DNA of 64,000 bases from Maratus speciosus (taxonomy: Eukaryota > Arthropoda > Arachnida > Araneae > Salticidae): the NCBI GenBank assembly GCA_963932465.1, contig OZ010796.1, forward strand, positions 73,039,974-73,103,973, written 5' to 3'. The position numbers and the translations under genes were made by a program. The notes under the pieces were generated by a model. That model saw nothing but the letters and a program-made list of their open reading frames with translations. It did no database searches and had not been told where the DNA came from. Shown here in pieces: positions 10,537 through 22,695 of this stretch. The first letter of the stretch is position 1. Each line of letters opens with the position of its first letter.

Positions 10537-12270
10537 TATTGTAAAAACTTTTCGTAACGTTCCCGAAAACGACAGCCAGGAAAATAAAGTTTTGATTTAG
10601 AAATGCTTCTTTAAATCTGACACATCTATTGGTTTTCTGAGGTTAAGATAAGGGAATGCTTTTCAGAAACATCGGTCACTCGGGAGTGGCTGTGTCCTAT
10701 TTTTGTAAAACTTCTAGCTAGATCAAGAAAGCTCTTTTTAATACTATGTTACGTAGAGAACCTTTGCCCTATTAATAATGACTAATTTTCCGTTATGCAT
10801 AACTCATTCATTTCTAAAGATAGAGGTATGCAGTTTTTTGCAACGATTTTGATCATAACAAAAAGGAAAAAAAAATCCAACCAATTATATCTAGGGGTCG
10901 TATAAAAATTTAAAAAGAGTAACTTTTTCAAAATTAATAGAACTATTTCATTAATGTATTATTAATTAATACCTTATTTTGAACACTTTTGCAAACTAAC
11001 ATTGACAATTTATGTGGAACAGGTAAAAACTAAAGTGCGTTTCAACGTGTTTGGTACATCCTGTATATTTCATTATCTTCGTGTGAATGTCGCATTATAT
11101 AAAACAACACAGTTTTAACACCATTCACATTTTGAGATATTGTCCATGAGTAACTAGTAATTTTGACGTTATTCAGAAAAACGAAAGAACGTATCTCCAA
11201 TAGTATTATTCTGTAAATCTGAATCTGTTATAAATATTCCAATCCAATTTAGAATAACGAAAAATATTAGTCTGATCCCTGGTATGGGATGTTGGCTAAC
11301 ATATCTCGCCTAAACCATATGGACGGGTGTTGACGTGTCTGATACAGTAGCTTTTAATAAATGAGTTTAAAGTCCAAACTCTTAAATTTATTTATTTTAG
11401 AACAAACCAATATGTATTTACCTGAATAAAGCAATGTTGAATTTCTAAAACTTTATTTTAATATTAAACAAATGTTTTTATAGCACATAAAAGCTATTCA
11501 TTTTAAATATGAAAATGATGTTCTAGAAAATCCATGTTGCAGTATTAAAACCCCTTTATTCCTAGCGTCCCATTTTTGGAAATTTGTATAATTCTCTTCT
11601 TTATAACATGAAAATTGTATGAAATAATTATCTGTAAATGTCTTTATCTGTTACCGAAAGATGACAGTATAAGATGGATATTTATTTGCTAAAATGAAGA
11701 TTTTTTTCGGAGTTTATAGATTTTTGAAGATGACGAAAGGTAAAAAAATAAGTTTATTTGTGTTTTTTCTATTGAAAATCCGAATAAATGTCATAATCTT
11801 AGCTTGTAGACTTTTTTGAAATATGCATTTTTTTAAAATTGTGAAATTATAGGTCATAGCCTATTTTTTATGCATTTTTGTAAACGTACAGAATATAGGA
11901 TGCTAGTCACGAATGGGTACACATTTTTATTAGCTATTTAGGAGACAGTTATTTATGTAAAGTCCTTTTCAAGATGATTATGAAATAAACTGTTTTCAAG
12001 CCTAAAATACGGTTATTCTTAGTTTATTATTAATAATACTTATAATGTTATTAGTCTCTGTAAAGAAATAAATATATTTTTTCAATAGTTCATAAAAATA
12101 CTAATTATAGTATATAATATACAACTTAAAAGCTTATTTTTTTATAAATTTAGACAAAATATATAATTATGCATATTATACTATTGCAAATATTATGCAT
12201 ATTCTCATATTTAGAACATTTACATTTTATCAAACGAATCCAAAAAAAAAAAAAAAAAAAAAAAATAGCG
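10537..12270. other. 1.7 kb AT-rich DNA, nothing recognised
   Basis: No gene, tRNA or clear TIR element was found. It contains short A/T runs and a 23-A run at 12241-12263 that abuts the element copy starting at 12271. Confidence 0.4.
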
Positions 12271-12404
12271 TAAAATTTTAGGTAGATTTCGTATGAAATA
12301 CTACCTATTGGCGTCGTTTCTATGTTGGAATTTCTGAAAAATTTTTGCAGATCTACACCGATCATGATCCCTAGAGCCCAAAACCACCCTCGGTAAAAAA
12401 CTTT

Positions 12405-12407
12405 ATA

Positions 12408-12446
<39 letters not shown>

Positions 12447-12462
12447 ATATATATATATATAT
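12405..12462. repeat. (TATC)n/(TA)n microsatellite
   Basis: About ten TATC units run into about ten TA units. The same position in the inverted copy (62249-62305) has GATA units and a longer TA run, so this is an intrinsic part of the element that has drifted in length. Confidence 0.95.
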
Positions 12463-12703
12463 TTATCACTTTCTTCTGGACACGATAACTTCCACAATTC
12501 TGCACAAATCTCTTCCAAACTGATACATAAAATCAAGGGGGATAAAACCTCGGTCAAGTTCGGTAATGGGCAAAATCGGACCAAGCGGATGGAAATAGGG
12601 AGGGGTTTTGTGAAAACCGAAAAAACCCCATAACGTCTTAATTTTTGTACATATAAAATCAGTTTAAAGTTTTTATTACTTCTAAAAGTAGGACCAAAAA
12701 TTT

Positions 12704-13085
12704 ATGTGTCACAGATTTTTGATAAAATTAAAAATGGGCTCAAGGGGCGCAAAAAATAAGGTTTTTGGGAGAAAAAAATTCATAACTTCGACAATTCTCA
12801 AGATATCAAATCCAATTAATTTTATTATACATCTCCTTAATATTATCTACAACTTTTATATTCACAAGTTTTTGATAGGACCAATTCGTACCGCAAAAAA
12901 AAAAAAAAATTAAAAACGAAAACAAAAAAAGGGGGGTGAAGAAGAAAAATTTCCATAACTCCGTCAATTCACAAGATATAAAATCCCCATGAATTTATCA
13001 CATATCTTCTTAATATTGTTTTCAACATTTATATAGACAAGTTTTTGATAGGACCAATTCTTACAGCAAAAACAAATTAAAAATA
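12704..13085. repeat. Two ~170 bp tandem units inside the element
   Basis: The units share CATAACT(T/C)CG(A/T)CAATTC, CAAGATAT(C/A)AAATCC, CAAGTTTTTGATAGGACC and an A-rich tract. They are spaced about 172 bp apart. The inverted copy carries three of them. Confidence 0.8.
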
Positions 13086-13118
13086 CATAGCGGTTGAAGA
13101 AAAAAATCATCTTATTAA

Positions 13119-13538
13119 GAATGTATTTAAATCCAAAGTGCTTATTTTCTTACTAATTTTTAAATTAATTTTTGCTCTCAAACGCGTCCAATTGATAGAT
13201 TCTTTTCTTCAGAAACTATATAATGTACCGTAATGATAAATGTTTTGATAGAGGCAGAATATATTTCAAAAAATGATGTCAAAGTGGTCATTTTTAACAG
13301 AATTTCCCGAAGCGTTTGTGTTAGAAACGAAAAATATTGCTCTACTGAGAAAATAATTGCTTATTAATCAACTTTTAATTAATCGAAAGAAAAATAAAAA
13401 CGCATGTCGCTTATAAATCTTTTAAAAAATCGCGTCTGCAAGTTTCGTATTTTTTTTTTTTTATTAAAAATTAATCTGAAAATGTGCCAGAAAATTTCGA
13501 GTTGTTGTGCATGGAAAAGTATCTTTTTTAATACCGCC
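13119..13538 (-). mobile_element. Diverged family A copy, TTAA on both sides
   Basis: It is flanked by TTAA at 13115-13118 and 13539-13542 and is 420 bp long, the family length. Recognisable parts are ATTTAAATCCAAAG at one end, CAGAAACTATATAATG, AACAGAATTTCCCG and ACCGCC at the other end. The orthologous copy lies at 61021-61437 within the second large element, so this insertion predates duplication of the host element. Confidence 0.7.
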
Positions 13539-13720
13539 TTAACATGATTCTGATAAAACCAGCTATTATATAAAAAAGAAATAAAAACTCGTCAAAAGCG
13601 GCCAGATAAAACTGTTAAAGTGTATTTATATCTAATCATGATTTAGTTTTTGTTGGTGCAATTAATATACTTGACTTCGAAATCTACCTCCGCCTGTAGG
13701 CCGGGCCAGCAGGGATTTTT

Positions 13721-16337
13721 TTTAGTATTTTTTCATTTCGTTTTGCAACATTTTATAGTGATTTTAGCAACAAATTTGTGAAAACAAAAATTCAAGCACA
13801 AATGGGTTAAGATACATAAATGTTGGTTATGCATAAAAATATTTAATTTTAAATTTTGGGTTTTCTGTCCTTTAAATACAATACTAACTTATATGTAAAA
13901 GTGTCAGGCATGCTCCTATGAACGTTCTTTCTTAGTGACAATCTACTTTATCACTAAACATACAAAAGAGCATTTTTAAAAAGGTCATGCGTGTTCAAAT
14001 TGTGGAACTTGGGGAAATATGCATTTTATACCATTTATGCCTTCATTGGCATGCATAATGCATGATGAGTTAAACACGATGAATGCAGCTTTCCTATAAT
14101 GCTCGATTTACGGTGCGTTACCGCGCAATACAACGAAATAGATTTACATGATTCCTTCTGAAATATATTTCTAAACATATCATAAAATCTTTAAAAACCT
14201 GTGCTTTCTGTATTACATTAACTCAAGATACCTCTAATGCAAGATCGAATCTACTTCCCTGTATTGCATCTGAAATGCATCCCTTCCTTCTGAGATACAA
14301 TTCTAATATCGCGAACAAAACATCCTTAAAACTCTGCAACACACTCTCTCAATAGTTTCAACTCGGAGATCAAATGCCACGCGTTGTTCACCTAAACCAC
14401 GCATCGACTGAATCTCATGAATAACTGAATAAATGCCGCAGTACGCCCCCGCTACGATCAAAATGAATTAGACTAAAAGGTTTTAAACAGATAGAACAAA
14501 CATTATTTCTATTAGGATTTTTGTCTCCTATTTAGATTCAAAGCTACAGAATATTTGAAGTAGCATCGATAGGGTTATCATCGGACGAATTGATAAAAAC
14601 GTTCGTAAACATTAGAGAGATATAGCCCTGGTATAGAGGAGGTTTAAAAATAACAGGACAAACTTTATGAGATGATAACAACTGTATAATGGACATTTTT
14701 GGACCGATCTGTACTAAAGATTAGAGTTAGAATAATTAAAAATAATTAGAATAGATGAGGGATATCTAACCAGAGGCACGCGAGCCGCAGGGCTATCACG
14801 ATTTTAGTAAAGTTTAATCTACCCTATTAAAATCCTTGCGCATATCTATATAACCTCAAAAACTCGGAAACCACAAGGCACAGGGCTACGAAATTTGGCA
14901 CACGGGTTGCTGGTAGAGAGGCCCATGAACGATTGGAACAAAAAATTTGAAAATTTTAAATAGATTTTTTTAATTTTATGTTTTTTGATGAATTTTTGCC
15001 TTTTTTTATGTTCAACCCGTAATTGCGCGAGCTCTAACCAGGTGTAAATGTTTACTGCAATGTGAGATACACATATTACGAACGCCACGCGGCAATACTA
15101 AGAAGCTGTAGCGGGTATTACGATATATCTTTTACCTTGCATGCAAATAATTAGAGATTGTTGAATTGCGCTTAATTATTGCCTTATTTTAAAAATAAAG
15201 AAAAACATTTTATCACAAACATCAGCAAAACTTTTTATTCTATTTATTCTCTTATTCCAAAGACGTCGTTTTATCGTCTGCTGCCACAGCAGCATGATAA
15301 ATTAAATTTCATTTTTAAAAAACGCACAGTAGTAGAAAAATATTTTTCTAAATCGAATAGTTATTGAACAACTCAACACTTTAACAGGGGAATTCTTATT
15401 CTCTCCCGTGCGTAGAACGGGTTAAACAGCTAGTTATCCTTATTTAAGGAGAAAACTCTGCGATTCCACAAAGAGAAGTTTACTCTTTGGAAATAGTGAA
15501 GACAATCGAAAGCTTGCACAAAACAAGTCAAAATATTAAAACAGCTATTTGTTTAAAAGAGTCTGAAGAAGTAATTGTATGAAGGACGTTTTAAGAATGC
15601 TATATTGATATCATAATGAAACTGAAATACTTATTGTGTGATTGAAATTAATTGAAGTGAAGAAAAAAGGATGAAAAGGGTTCTCTTCTGAAAAAGCTGC
15701 AAGCAGCATTTAATGTATTTAACGCGTGTTTTAATGTGCCGCACAAAAGAATTCAGATACCTTGTATTTTGTGCTTGCAAGTTTAACGAAATGCTAGTGT
15801 AATTATGTGTTGTGTAACAGTCGTAAAATCCTATACAGTTCTGCACAAAAGAATTGCCGTCTATGAGCTATAATTGCTGGAAGCGCATTTTCAGTTCTGT
15901 TATATGTTTTTAAAGTTAAATAAATTTTGGTATATTATGTGATACGTAATGCAGACCTGCGTTTTCCTATTAATTAAATTTCAATGCATATGTATTAAAA
16001 CCAATAGTTCGACGGTCATAGCTGAAAAAAGAATTTGCAACAACATTATGCGTTTCCTCATTTAATCATTTTCATATCTCCTTTCATTATGTAAAAAAAA
16101 AAAAAAAGTTTCGTAATAATTCTGATCTTCTCGTTATGTTGAAAAGTATTTCATAATCTTTGCGTGATGCATAGTTTTTCTTTCCTCTTCAAACATATTC
16201 TACGCATTGGAGTTCTATGCAGCTCCTAAAAGCGATAAATGCTGATAATAGTACCTATTAATAATGCAGAATCCAGTTTAAAATGAATAGTATAAGCAAC
16301 GAAATCCAATTTATATTCTCTCCCGAAAACCATTTTT
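13721..16337. other. 2.6 kb without recognised features
   Basis: The DNA is AT-rich. Small open frames (for example 14846-15088 minus and 15631-15846 minus) have no known domain. A somewhat more GC-balanced patch at 14090-14460 has no long frame. A 15-A run lies at 16092-16106. Confidence 0.35.
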
Positions 16338-17088
16338 TAGTGCGTTCGTAATTATGTAAATACGTAGCACCTATATCCGTCGTCTGGTCCGTCCGTCTGT
16401 CTGTCTGTCTGCTACTACACAGCAAAAACAGCTAAAAACTACACAACCGAATGATTTGAAATTTAATCTATAGAATCGTTGCAGAAATGTGTCGGTTGAT
16501 TTCAAATTTTATGAAACTCGAATCAAAACTTAACAAGTTGGAAATCGCTCGTCAAACGTGGTAAATGAGGTGCGTTCGTACTATAACTAGTTTTATAATA
16601 TTTTTTTGCACCGCATAGTATACTGAATGTATATTTTAGTGCACTTCATAAGTGCCTATCCATTTCATTCTGTTCGAAAGGTTGTAACATCATTAAAATG
16701 CACTCGAAATAATTTTTTCCCATTGGCCGTCCTGTAACGGAAAACTTTTGACTGTCCCTGTCATTCAACTATACATCCGATTTTAATAAAATTTGAAATG
16801 AGTCGAAACAATTTTGCAACAATTATATATTTAAAATTTCAGACCATTCGGAAGGCTGTAACATCATTAAAATGCACTTGCAATAATTTTTTTCCCATTG
16901 GCCGTCATGTAACGGAAAAACTTTTGACTCTACATCCGGCCATTCACCATTCGGCAACGATTCTATCTATTAAATTTCAAACCCTTCGGTTGGGTACTTT
17001 TTGCGCTGTTCTATGCGGACAGACGGACAGACGGACGGACCAGACGACAACTGTAGGTGCTACGTTTATATCATTACGAATGCACCTA
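16338..17088. mobile_element. Family B repeat, copy 2 (head-to-head)
   Basis: It opens TTAGTGCGTTCGTAATTATG and closes ATTACGAATGCACCTAA, so the same B terminus occurs inverted at both ends. Between them lie the other B end (CAAGTTGGAAATCGCTCGTC, about 16532) and two CTTTTGACT units. This looks like a second B copy joined to a first in opposite orientation. CCGTCCGTCTGTCTGTC and its complement lie near each end. Confidence 0.75.
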
Positions 17089-17151
17089 ATTAGTGCAACT
17101 TGACTCGAACTCAACCGCGTGTCGGGTTGGTTGGGGATAAAATCGGTTTAA

Positions 17152-17571
17152 GGCTGTTCTTAACTGCTCTGCTCAACAAGCATAAAACGTTTTCACACAT
17201 TTACAAATTCATTTTTTAAAGGAAAAGTATAAAATTGGAAAGTCTGGTTATGGAAGCGATTTGGAATCGAACTGTTTTTTCCATTTTTGGATCCATCCAT
17301 TACCTATTGAGTTATAAGCGACTTTGATCACGTGACAAAAAAGTTTTTTCGCCCGCTGTTGAGTGCTCTTTCTTCCTTCGCACGGAAATTCGGTTCAAAA
17401 CGCCCACTTTGACACTCTCTTCTGAAAGATCTATTGCGATTGCAAAAAAATGGAAAAACAGCTCAATGACATAGTTTCTGAACAACAACACCAGCTCGTT
17501 TCATGCATTTTCGAACAAAAATAAATTAAAACTTATGTCAGAAAGTTGCCCTTTTGTATTTGAGAACACCC
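17152..17571 (+). mobile_element. Family A MITE, full copy
   Basis: This 420 bp element lies between TTAA at 17148-17151 and 17572-17575. Its ends are GGCTGTTCTTAACTGC and the reverse complement of GGGTGTTCTCAAA. It contains GATCACGTGAC and the conserved CGGTTCAAAACGCCCACTT. It has no coding capacity. I used it as the reference copy for orientation. Confidence 0.9.
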
Positions 17572-17868
17572 TTAACCAAACCGATGCAGGACACTACCTC
17601 GGCCCTTGCGATAAACCGATTCACAATATTCGTTCATCTCTGTGACTTTTCAATTTACAGCCGCGCCCTTTTCCTCTTATTCGTGAGCATACATGATAAC
17701 ATTAATTTCTAACATCGATTAAAAGGCGGGGTGCTTTGAAAGATGTAATAGTTTTTAATTAATTATCCTTATTACTTTCACGATACAGAGAGCTAGAGAT
17801 ACTGTCCAATTTCTACTAATCATTTGTCCAATTCCACAGATATTGGCTCTTCAAATGTGTAAAATAAT

Positions 17869-18536
17869 TAAGGATCGACCGAAACAGGTCTTTAAGACCA
17901 AAACTGAATTTCGGTAATATTTCAATTTTCGGCCGAAAATGAGAATATCCAATTTTTTTTAAAACTTACCTTTAACTGGAAACGTGAAAATCCCGTGCAC
18001 AAACAGAACGCTTAATAATTTACAAAATAGTGAACTTAAACATTTAATCTTTAATAGTAATCTATTAACAGGACCAATTTTTTAATATAACAGCATACAA
18101 ATAAGTTTGGAATGTCGGAGAGAGAAAAGATATGTAGGCGCAAACATCTCACAGATGTACGTTTCCGATTAAGGGTTAATACATCAGGCATGAAAGTGGG
18201 AAATGGGAAAAAAGGTAGAAAATATTTTCCATCTACACAATAAGGCCAAACTCGTATAATTTAGACACGTTTTAACAGTTATTCATACAATAAAATGAAT
18301 TATAACTGTACATAAGATTGTTATTTTCTTTTGGCAACTCAGAAAGTATTAAAAGAAAATAAATAAATAATAATAAATGCATAAATTCATTAAATCAAAA
18401 AAGAAAATTGCAAATAGTTTGCTAAAAGTATAAATCCATCCAAATTTATTTGATGAACTTATGTGAAGTACAGAGATTAATTTTTCAAAATAAATGTATT
18501 ATTTTGAATGATTTGACTTTTTAAGACTTTACTTAA

Positions 18537-18613
<77 letters not shown>

Positions 18614-19672
18614 GATAAATATATGCACGCCAAATTGATCTTTACTCCGGAAATACATTCCAAAAATGTGTCACTGAAATTACCCAGAAGTGATTTATTA
18701 GAATAAAATATTCTATTCCAAAAAGAATGGAAACTTCCTTTCCCTTGTTAAAGAACTTAATTTACATGATTTTCGGGTGCTTATAATAAAAGCTCGCCTT
18801 TGATTTGATAGTACAGCAATTCAGAAACAAATTCCAAGGATTTCAGTAGATAAAATGTCTAATTATTAAGTTTTCCAGACCCTCCCCTCCCATATGCTTC
18901 TAAAATTTTCTTTGCATTTTTGCATCAATCCAGAGAATGTCAAAATTTGCTTTTCAAAAGGTGGAACTACTCCTTTAGGAGGAACTCTTTCATACTTGAT
19001 ACATACATAATTATTACATATTACATATACATAATTATTAATTAATTATACGTGTGACACAAGATGGCTCTCTGTGCCTCTGACCAAAACTTTTTATTTT
19101 CATAAAAAATAAAATATAAATAAGTTATCATATAAAATAATTGTCTAATTATACGAATTTCATCTAAATAATAAATGTTTTAGGTATACATAGCTCGATT
19201 TATCCTTTATAATGATTTTTGCAAAAGATCATCTGTTATACTAGAATATACTGTTATACTACTCTGTTATACTATACTCAAAGAGTATTCTGCGGTTTCA
19301 AACTAAAAATTTTCTATTACTGTTAAGTCTGCAGCTTTTAATGAGCACGTGAAAAGCGTTTTCAAAGTTTAGTCATATACGCATTTCTTGCTTTATAATT
19401 TCCACTCACATCTTGAGCCAGTCATGATTGATAGATAAACAGTGAAGTTCATTGCAATAAATAAAGAGTGTCTCATTGGAGCCAATACAGTTCAAATCAA
19501 TGAGTCATGTTGAAAATTTCCGAAGGCAGAAACGAGATTTTTGGAACATACAGATAGTCTCGGTCGAGTTTCGGCCCGGCCGAATTTTTGGTACCATTTT
19601 CGCCGAAAACGAATTTTTGGCGAAACTCAGATTTTGAGCCGAAAACGAAACCGAATTTTCGGTCGATCTCTA
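17869..19672. mobile_element. hAT element, 1.8 kb, perfect 8 bp TSD
   Basis: It is flanked by the exact direct repeat AAAATAAT at 17861-17868 and 19673-19680. The ends are TAAGGATCGACCGAAAC and TTTTCGGTCGATCTCTA, with repeated TTTTCGGCCGAAAA-type subterminal motifs. The right 650 bp is the inverted equivalent of 45700-46330. No transposase frame survives. An internal (TA)35 run lies at 18541-18610. Confidence 0.85.
18541..18610. repeat. (TA)35 microsatellite
   Basis: A perfect run of 70 bp of TA lies inside the hAT element. Confidence 0.97.
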
Positions 19673-20363
19673 AAAATAATACCCAATGATTCAAATTAGA
19701 GGATCGCTTACATCGTACGTGACAGAAACGTACTTCTAATTATAAAAAAGTGTACAAATCAAGTAGAAATAAAACAGTAAATATTCCTTTCTTCTACGAC
19801 AAAAACTCACCGAGTTGTGATACATTGAATTTTATTAAATTTTGGAGCATTCTCACACTAAAAAAAAAAATCTCATGTCCGTTTTAGTACCAGAAATCTA
19901 CGAAATTTCATAAAAATTAAAGTATATCGGTGAGTTTTTGTCGTATAATGCAGTTTTTACTGTTTTTCTTGTCAGAGCATAGGGAAAAAGTTTCTAAATT
20001 TAATTTATAGATCCGAGTGAGGGAATAAAATATTGTATTTCGTATTTTAATAGGGTAAGGTGGTGGAGGAGTGCGCACTTTAGCTATTTCATTAAATAAC
20101 AATAAATGAAGAGATTTAAGGGATGATGTTATATTTTATTTATAATCTTAGATTATTAAGCTAACAAAAAATACTGCATTTATCAACTGATAATAAACAC
20201 TTTCGGTGTTATTTGAAAAAAAAAGATTATCCTCTTGAATGTGCACTCTTGTGCAACCATTGAGAGCAAGAGTGCACAGTCAAGTGTGCAAGAGTGCGCA
20301 ATATTAAAAAAAGATACGTTTCACTTAGAAACGTCACAGTTTTAGTGGTCACGACCTGTATCT

Positions 20364-20600
20364 GTGCACTTTTCGTGCCACCACTCTCTGCAAGAAATGC
20401 ACTCGATCCAATACTCTACAATCGGTTCTCATAGTCAAGTCAACGCGGTGTACCAACGTGAATCGTGTTACCGCCACGCGAAACCTCCAACGAAATTGAA
20501 AAATGGACATAAATCTAAATTTAGAAGAAAAGGTTTAGAAACAACTATGAATTTTGAAAACCTTGATGGAGAACCCTTAAGGGCCATTCCAGCGTTTTGA
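20364..20600 (+). pseudogene. Possible transposon-encoded frame, unrecognised
   Basis: A 78-codon open frame contains KPPTKLKNGHKSKFRRKGLE and MNFENLDGEPLRAIPAF. A +1 shift at its end would continue as EALEAQFWLQIKWRTEHPNK, which reads like coding sequence broken by a frameshift. It lies inside the 2.3 kb element. I do not recognise the protein, and the minus-strand frames over the same DNA are alternatives. Confidence 0.3.
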
Positions 20601-20901
20601 AGCACTTGAGGCACAATTCTGGCTCCAAATAAAATGGCGCACAGAGCATCCAAATAAATTTGGGTGCCCTACACTTCGTTGACAGACGGAATATCTGACT
20701 CGGCAAAAACGGAGAAGGAAGAGGGAGGTGATGCCAGGAGTCACAGCTAAGCCTGACATCCAGGAAAACCAGAGGCCCTTAACTAACTCTAAGACTTTAA
20801 GAACTCAAAAAAGGGGGACACATAGCTCACTAAAATTTTGATAGTCAAGCCTAGTGCTCATCACAAGTCGCGGATCTCCCGGCTTTTGCACAGACGGTTA
20901 A

Positions 20902-21314
20902 GGCCCTACTTCAGTCAGGCGAAAAGACCCGTTCGCTAATGCTATTCCTATGGAAGAAATTTATAAAGATATCTCGGTCGCATTTCAATATTTTTAGATG
21001 ATTTTTTTGCAGTGGCTAGCTGAGGTCGATCTGTATGCAGGACGTTTTCTACTTTTTCAATTTCGTTTACAAGTATTTTTAATCAGGACACTTTCATTTT
21101 CAGAACCGGTTCCTAAAATGAAAGCATTCTCTTGAAAAAAATCACCGATGAAAATCGAAAAAGTAAAAAACGTCCTGCATACAGATCGACCTCAGCTAGC
21201 CACTGCAAAAAAAATCTTCTAAAAATATTGAAATGCGACCGAGATATCTTTATAATTTTCTCCCATAGGAATAGCATTAGCGAACGGGTCTTTTCGCCTG
21301 ACTGAAGTAGGCCG
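20902..21314. mobile_element. Family G long-hairpin element, near-perfect
   Basis: This 413 bp element is flanked by TTAA (20898-20901 and 21315-21318). The two arms of about 190 bp pair almost completely: CTACTTCAGTCAGGCGAAAA, GTTCGCTAATGCTATTCCTA, CTAGCTGAGGTCGATCTG and their complements. The centre is CAGAACCGGTTCC. Transcription would give a long dsRNA stem. Other copies are at 36180-36478, 50085-50509 and 62646-63102. Confidence 0.9.
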
Positions 21315-21525
21315 TTAAGCCTTTAAAAAGACTCTGTAGTGCTGCACATCGAGATCACCACAACTGTAAATAACATTTCGGTGTTGACCATGATCGAAAG
21401 TGTGGGGTAATTAAAAAAAATTATTTTTAATTTAATTTTTTGTTGTTGTTGTTCTCTATAGATTTGTGATCAGCCTGGACATATCCACAGTTTTTTATTT
21501 GGTGCACTTTTTTGGCTTCTTGTGT

Positions 21526-21687
21526 TTATTTTTGTCTTTTTGAGGTAAAGATTTTGACTTTTTTTTTTTTCGCAGCGTCCTCTTCAAGCTGCCTTTTGTA
21601 GGGTGAACTGCTTGAAATTTCAAACTTTCTGCTCCTCTTATTATAGTATCGCAGCGCAGATGATTCTGGATAGAGTGACAACTTTGT
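21526..21687 (-). pseudogene. Lys-rich C-terminal frame, possibly pogo-like
   Basis: The 53-codon frame follows a TGA stop and ends at TAA. It contains RYYNKRSRKFEISSSSPYKR and QLEEDAAKKKKVK. The S-S-P-Y-K-x-x-L-E-E pattern followed by a lysine tail resembles the C-terminal tails of pogo/CENP-B-like transposases, as far as I can judge by eye. The 12-A run makes the frame fragile. Confidence 0.3.
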
Positions 21688-22350
21688 TCATTTGACGTAA
21701 GATAAAGTTGTTGAAGTCGAAGTCATACCTTGTGAAACCGAAGTTGGGTTTATTTCATACTGAGAGTGCGTCTTTTCTTTACATAGCTTTTCTGAGATAT
21801 TATTTTCTATTGAAAACAATTAGCTTACCTCGTCATTTTCAGTGTTCTGTGGTTCAACAAGTTTAGATTCTAATGGTCTTCCAATGACGCTGCTTGCTGA
21901 TAAGTCAGTATTATAAAAAAGGGTAATTTTGAAAGACGATAAAAACATTATTTTAAATCCTGCTTTAGCAACGAAAGCCCAAAAGCAAGCACTCTTGCAC
22001 TAGCGCCACTCAATATCTTTCAATCATCAGTAATGCCATCTATTGATAAGCAAATTCAAATCACTAAGGTGACAGTTTGTTCAACAATAAACTAATGCAT
22101 AAAAACCAAAAAAAGTAAATTAGCTTTGTAATCTTTATTATGATCCTGTTTTCAAAAACCATAAATATTATAACGAGAAAGCCAAAATCACATTTTCTCT
22201 TCAACGTCATTAAAAATTTCACAAAAATATACAGTTTTTCGTTTCACCATAATCTTATTATGTCATTACATCGTTTATAACTCTCGCTAAATGCAAAACT
22301 CTGTTTTGGGATTAAATAATCGCTCTTCGTACTTTTGCACCACCAAACCC

Positions 22351-22691
22351 TATATATACAGACACTTGCAAAACAAACACCCTAAAAGCCATACTTGATT
22401 TGCATGCTTTTTTGTAATTCGAAGTATAGTTCTACCCTCACTGGTTTAAGAATCTCATAACCTCAATTTTGAATCACTCTGTAGCAGCAAAATTGGATAA
22501 AAATGGGTGCAAAAATTTCCATGCCACATCTTTCCATAGAATAACGTGTGATTTACAAAATAGATCATTTTACAAACATTAAACTCTGTACACCCTTGAA
22601 TGTACTTTCCAAACAGACTAAAGATAATATTTTTCGTGAAATTTAAAATCTGTTATTAATAGAAATAGATACATTTTATGCAAAATTTTAT
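22351..22691. other. Unassigned AT-rich stretch
   Basis: No repeat partner or gene was recognised between the two elements. Confidence 0.35.
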
Positions 22692-22695
22692 TTAA

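Larger units (their letters stand above)
12271..13720 (-). mobile_element. Large dispersed element, inverted copy of 60.7-62.5 kb
   Basis: The run from TTTTAGGTAGATTTCGTATG (12277) through GCAGATCTACACCGATCATG to TTCGAAATCTACC and GGCCGGGCCAGCAGGGAT (13717) is the reverse complement of 60840-62440. It includes the same microsatellite position and a nested family A copy. The TTAA-flanked ends seen in the 60.7 kb copy are not preserved here. It has two ~170 bp tandem units where the other copy has three. Confidence 0.9.
20053..22350. mobile_element. 2.3 kb DNA element with GGGT..GGTGGTG ends
   Basis: The left end is TA + GGGTAAGGTGGTGGAG. The right end is GCACCACCAAACCC + TA. Subterminal GAGTGCRCA / TGCAAGAGTGC motifs recur (20070, 20240, 20272, 20297, 20366, 21985, 22333). 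Coding-like relics lie at 20364-20600 and 21526-21687, and a putative splice donor-like GACGAG|GTAAGC on the minus strand at about 21830. A G-family hairpin is inserted at 20902-21314. The TA duplication suggests the Tc1/mariner-pogo group. Confidence 0.6.

Noticed and set aside
12405..12462. Possible CRISPR or structured array
   Set aside because: It is a simple TATC/TA microsatellite; no spaced repeats of CRISPR type exist anywhere in the window, and the sequence is eukaryotic.
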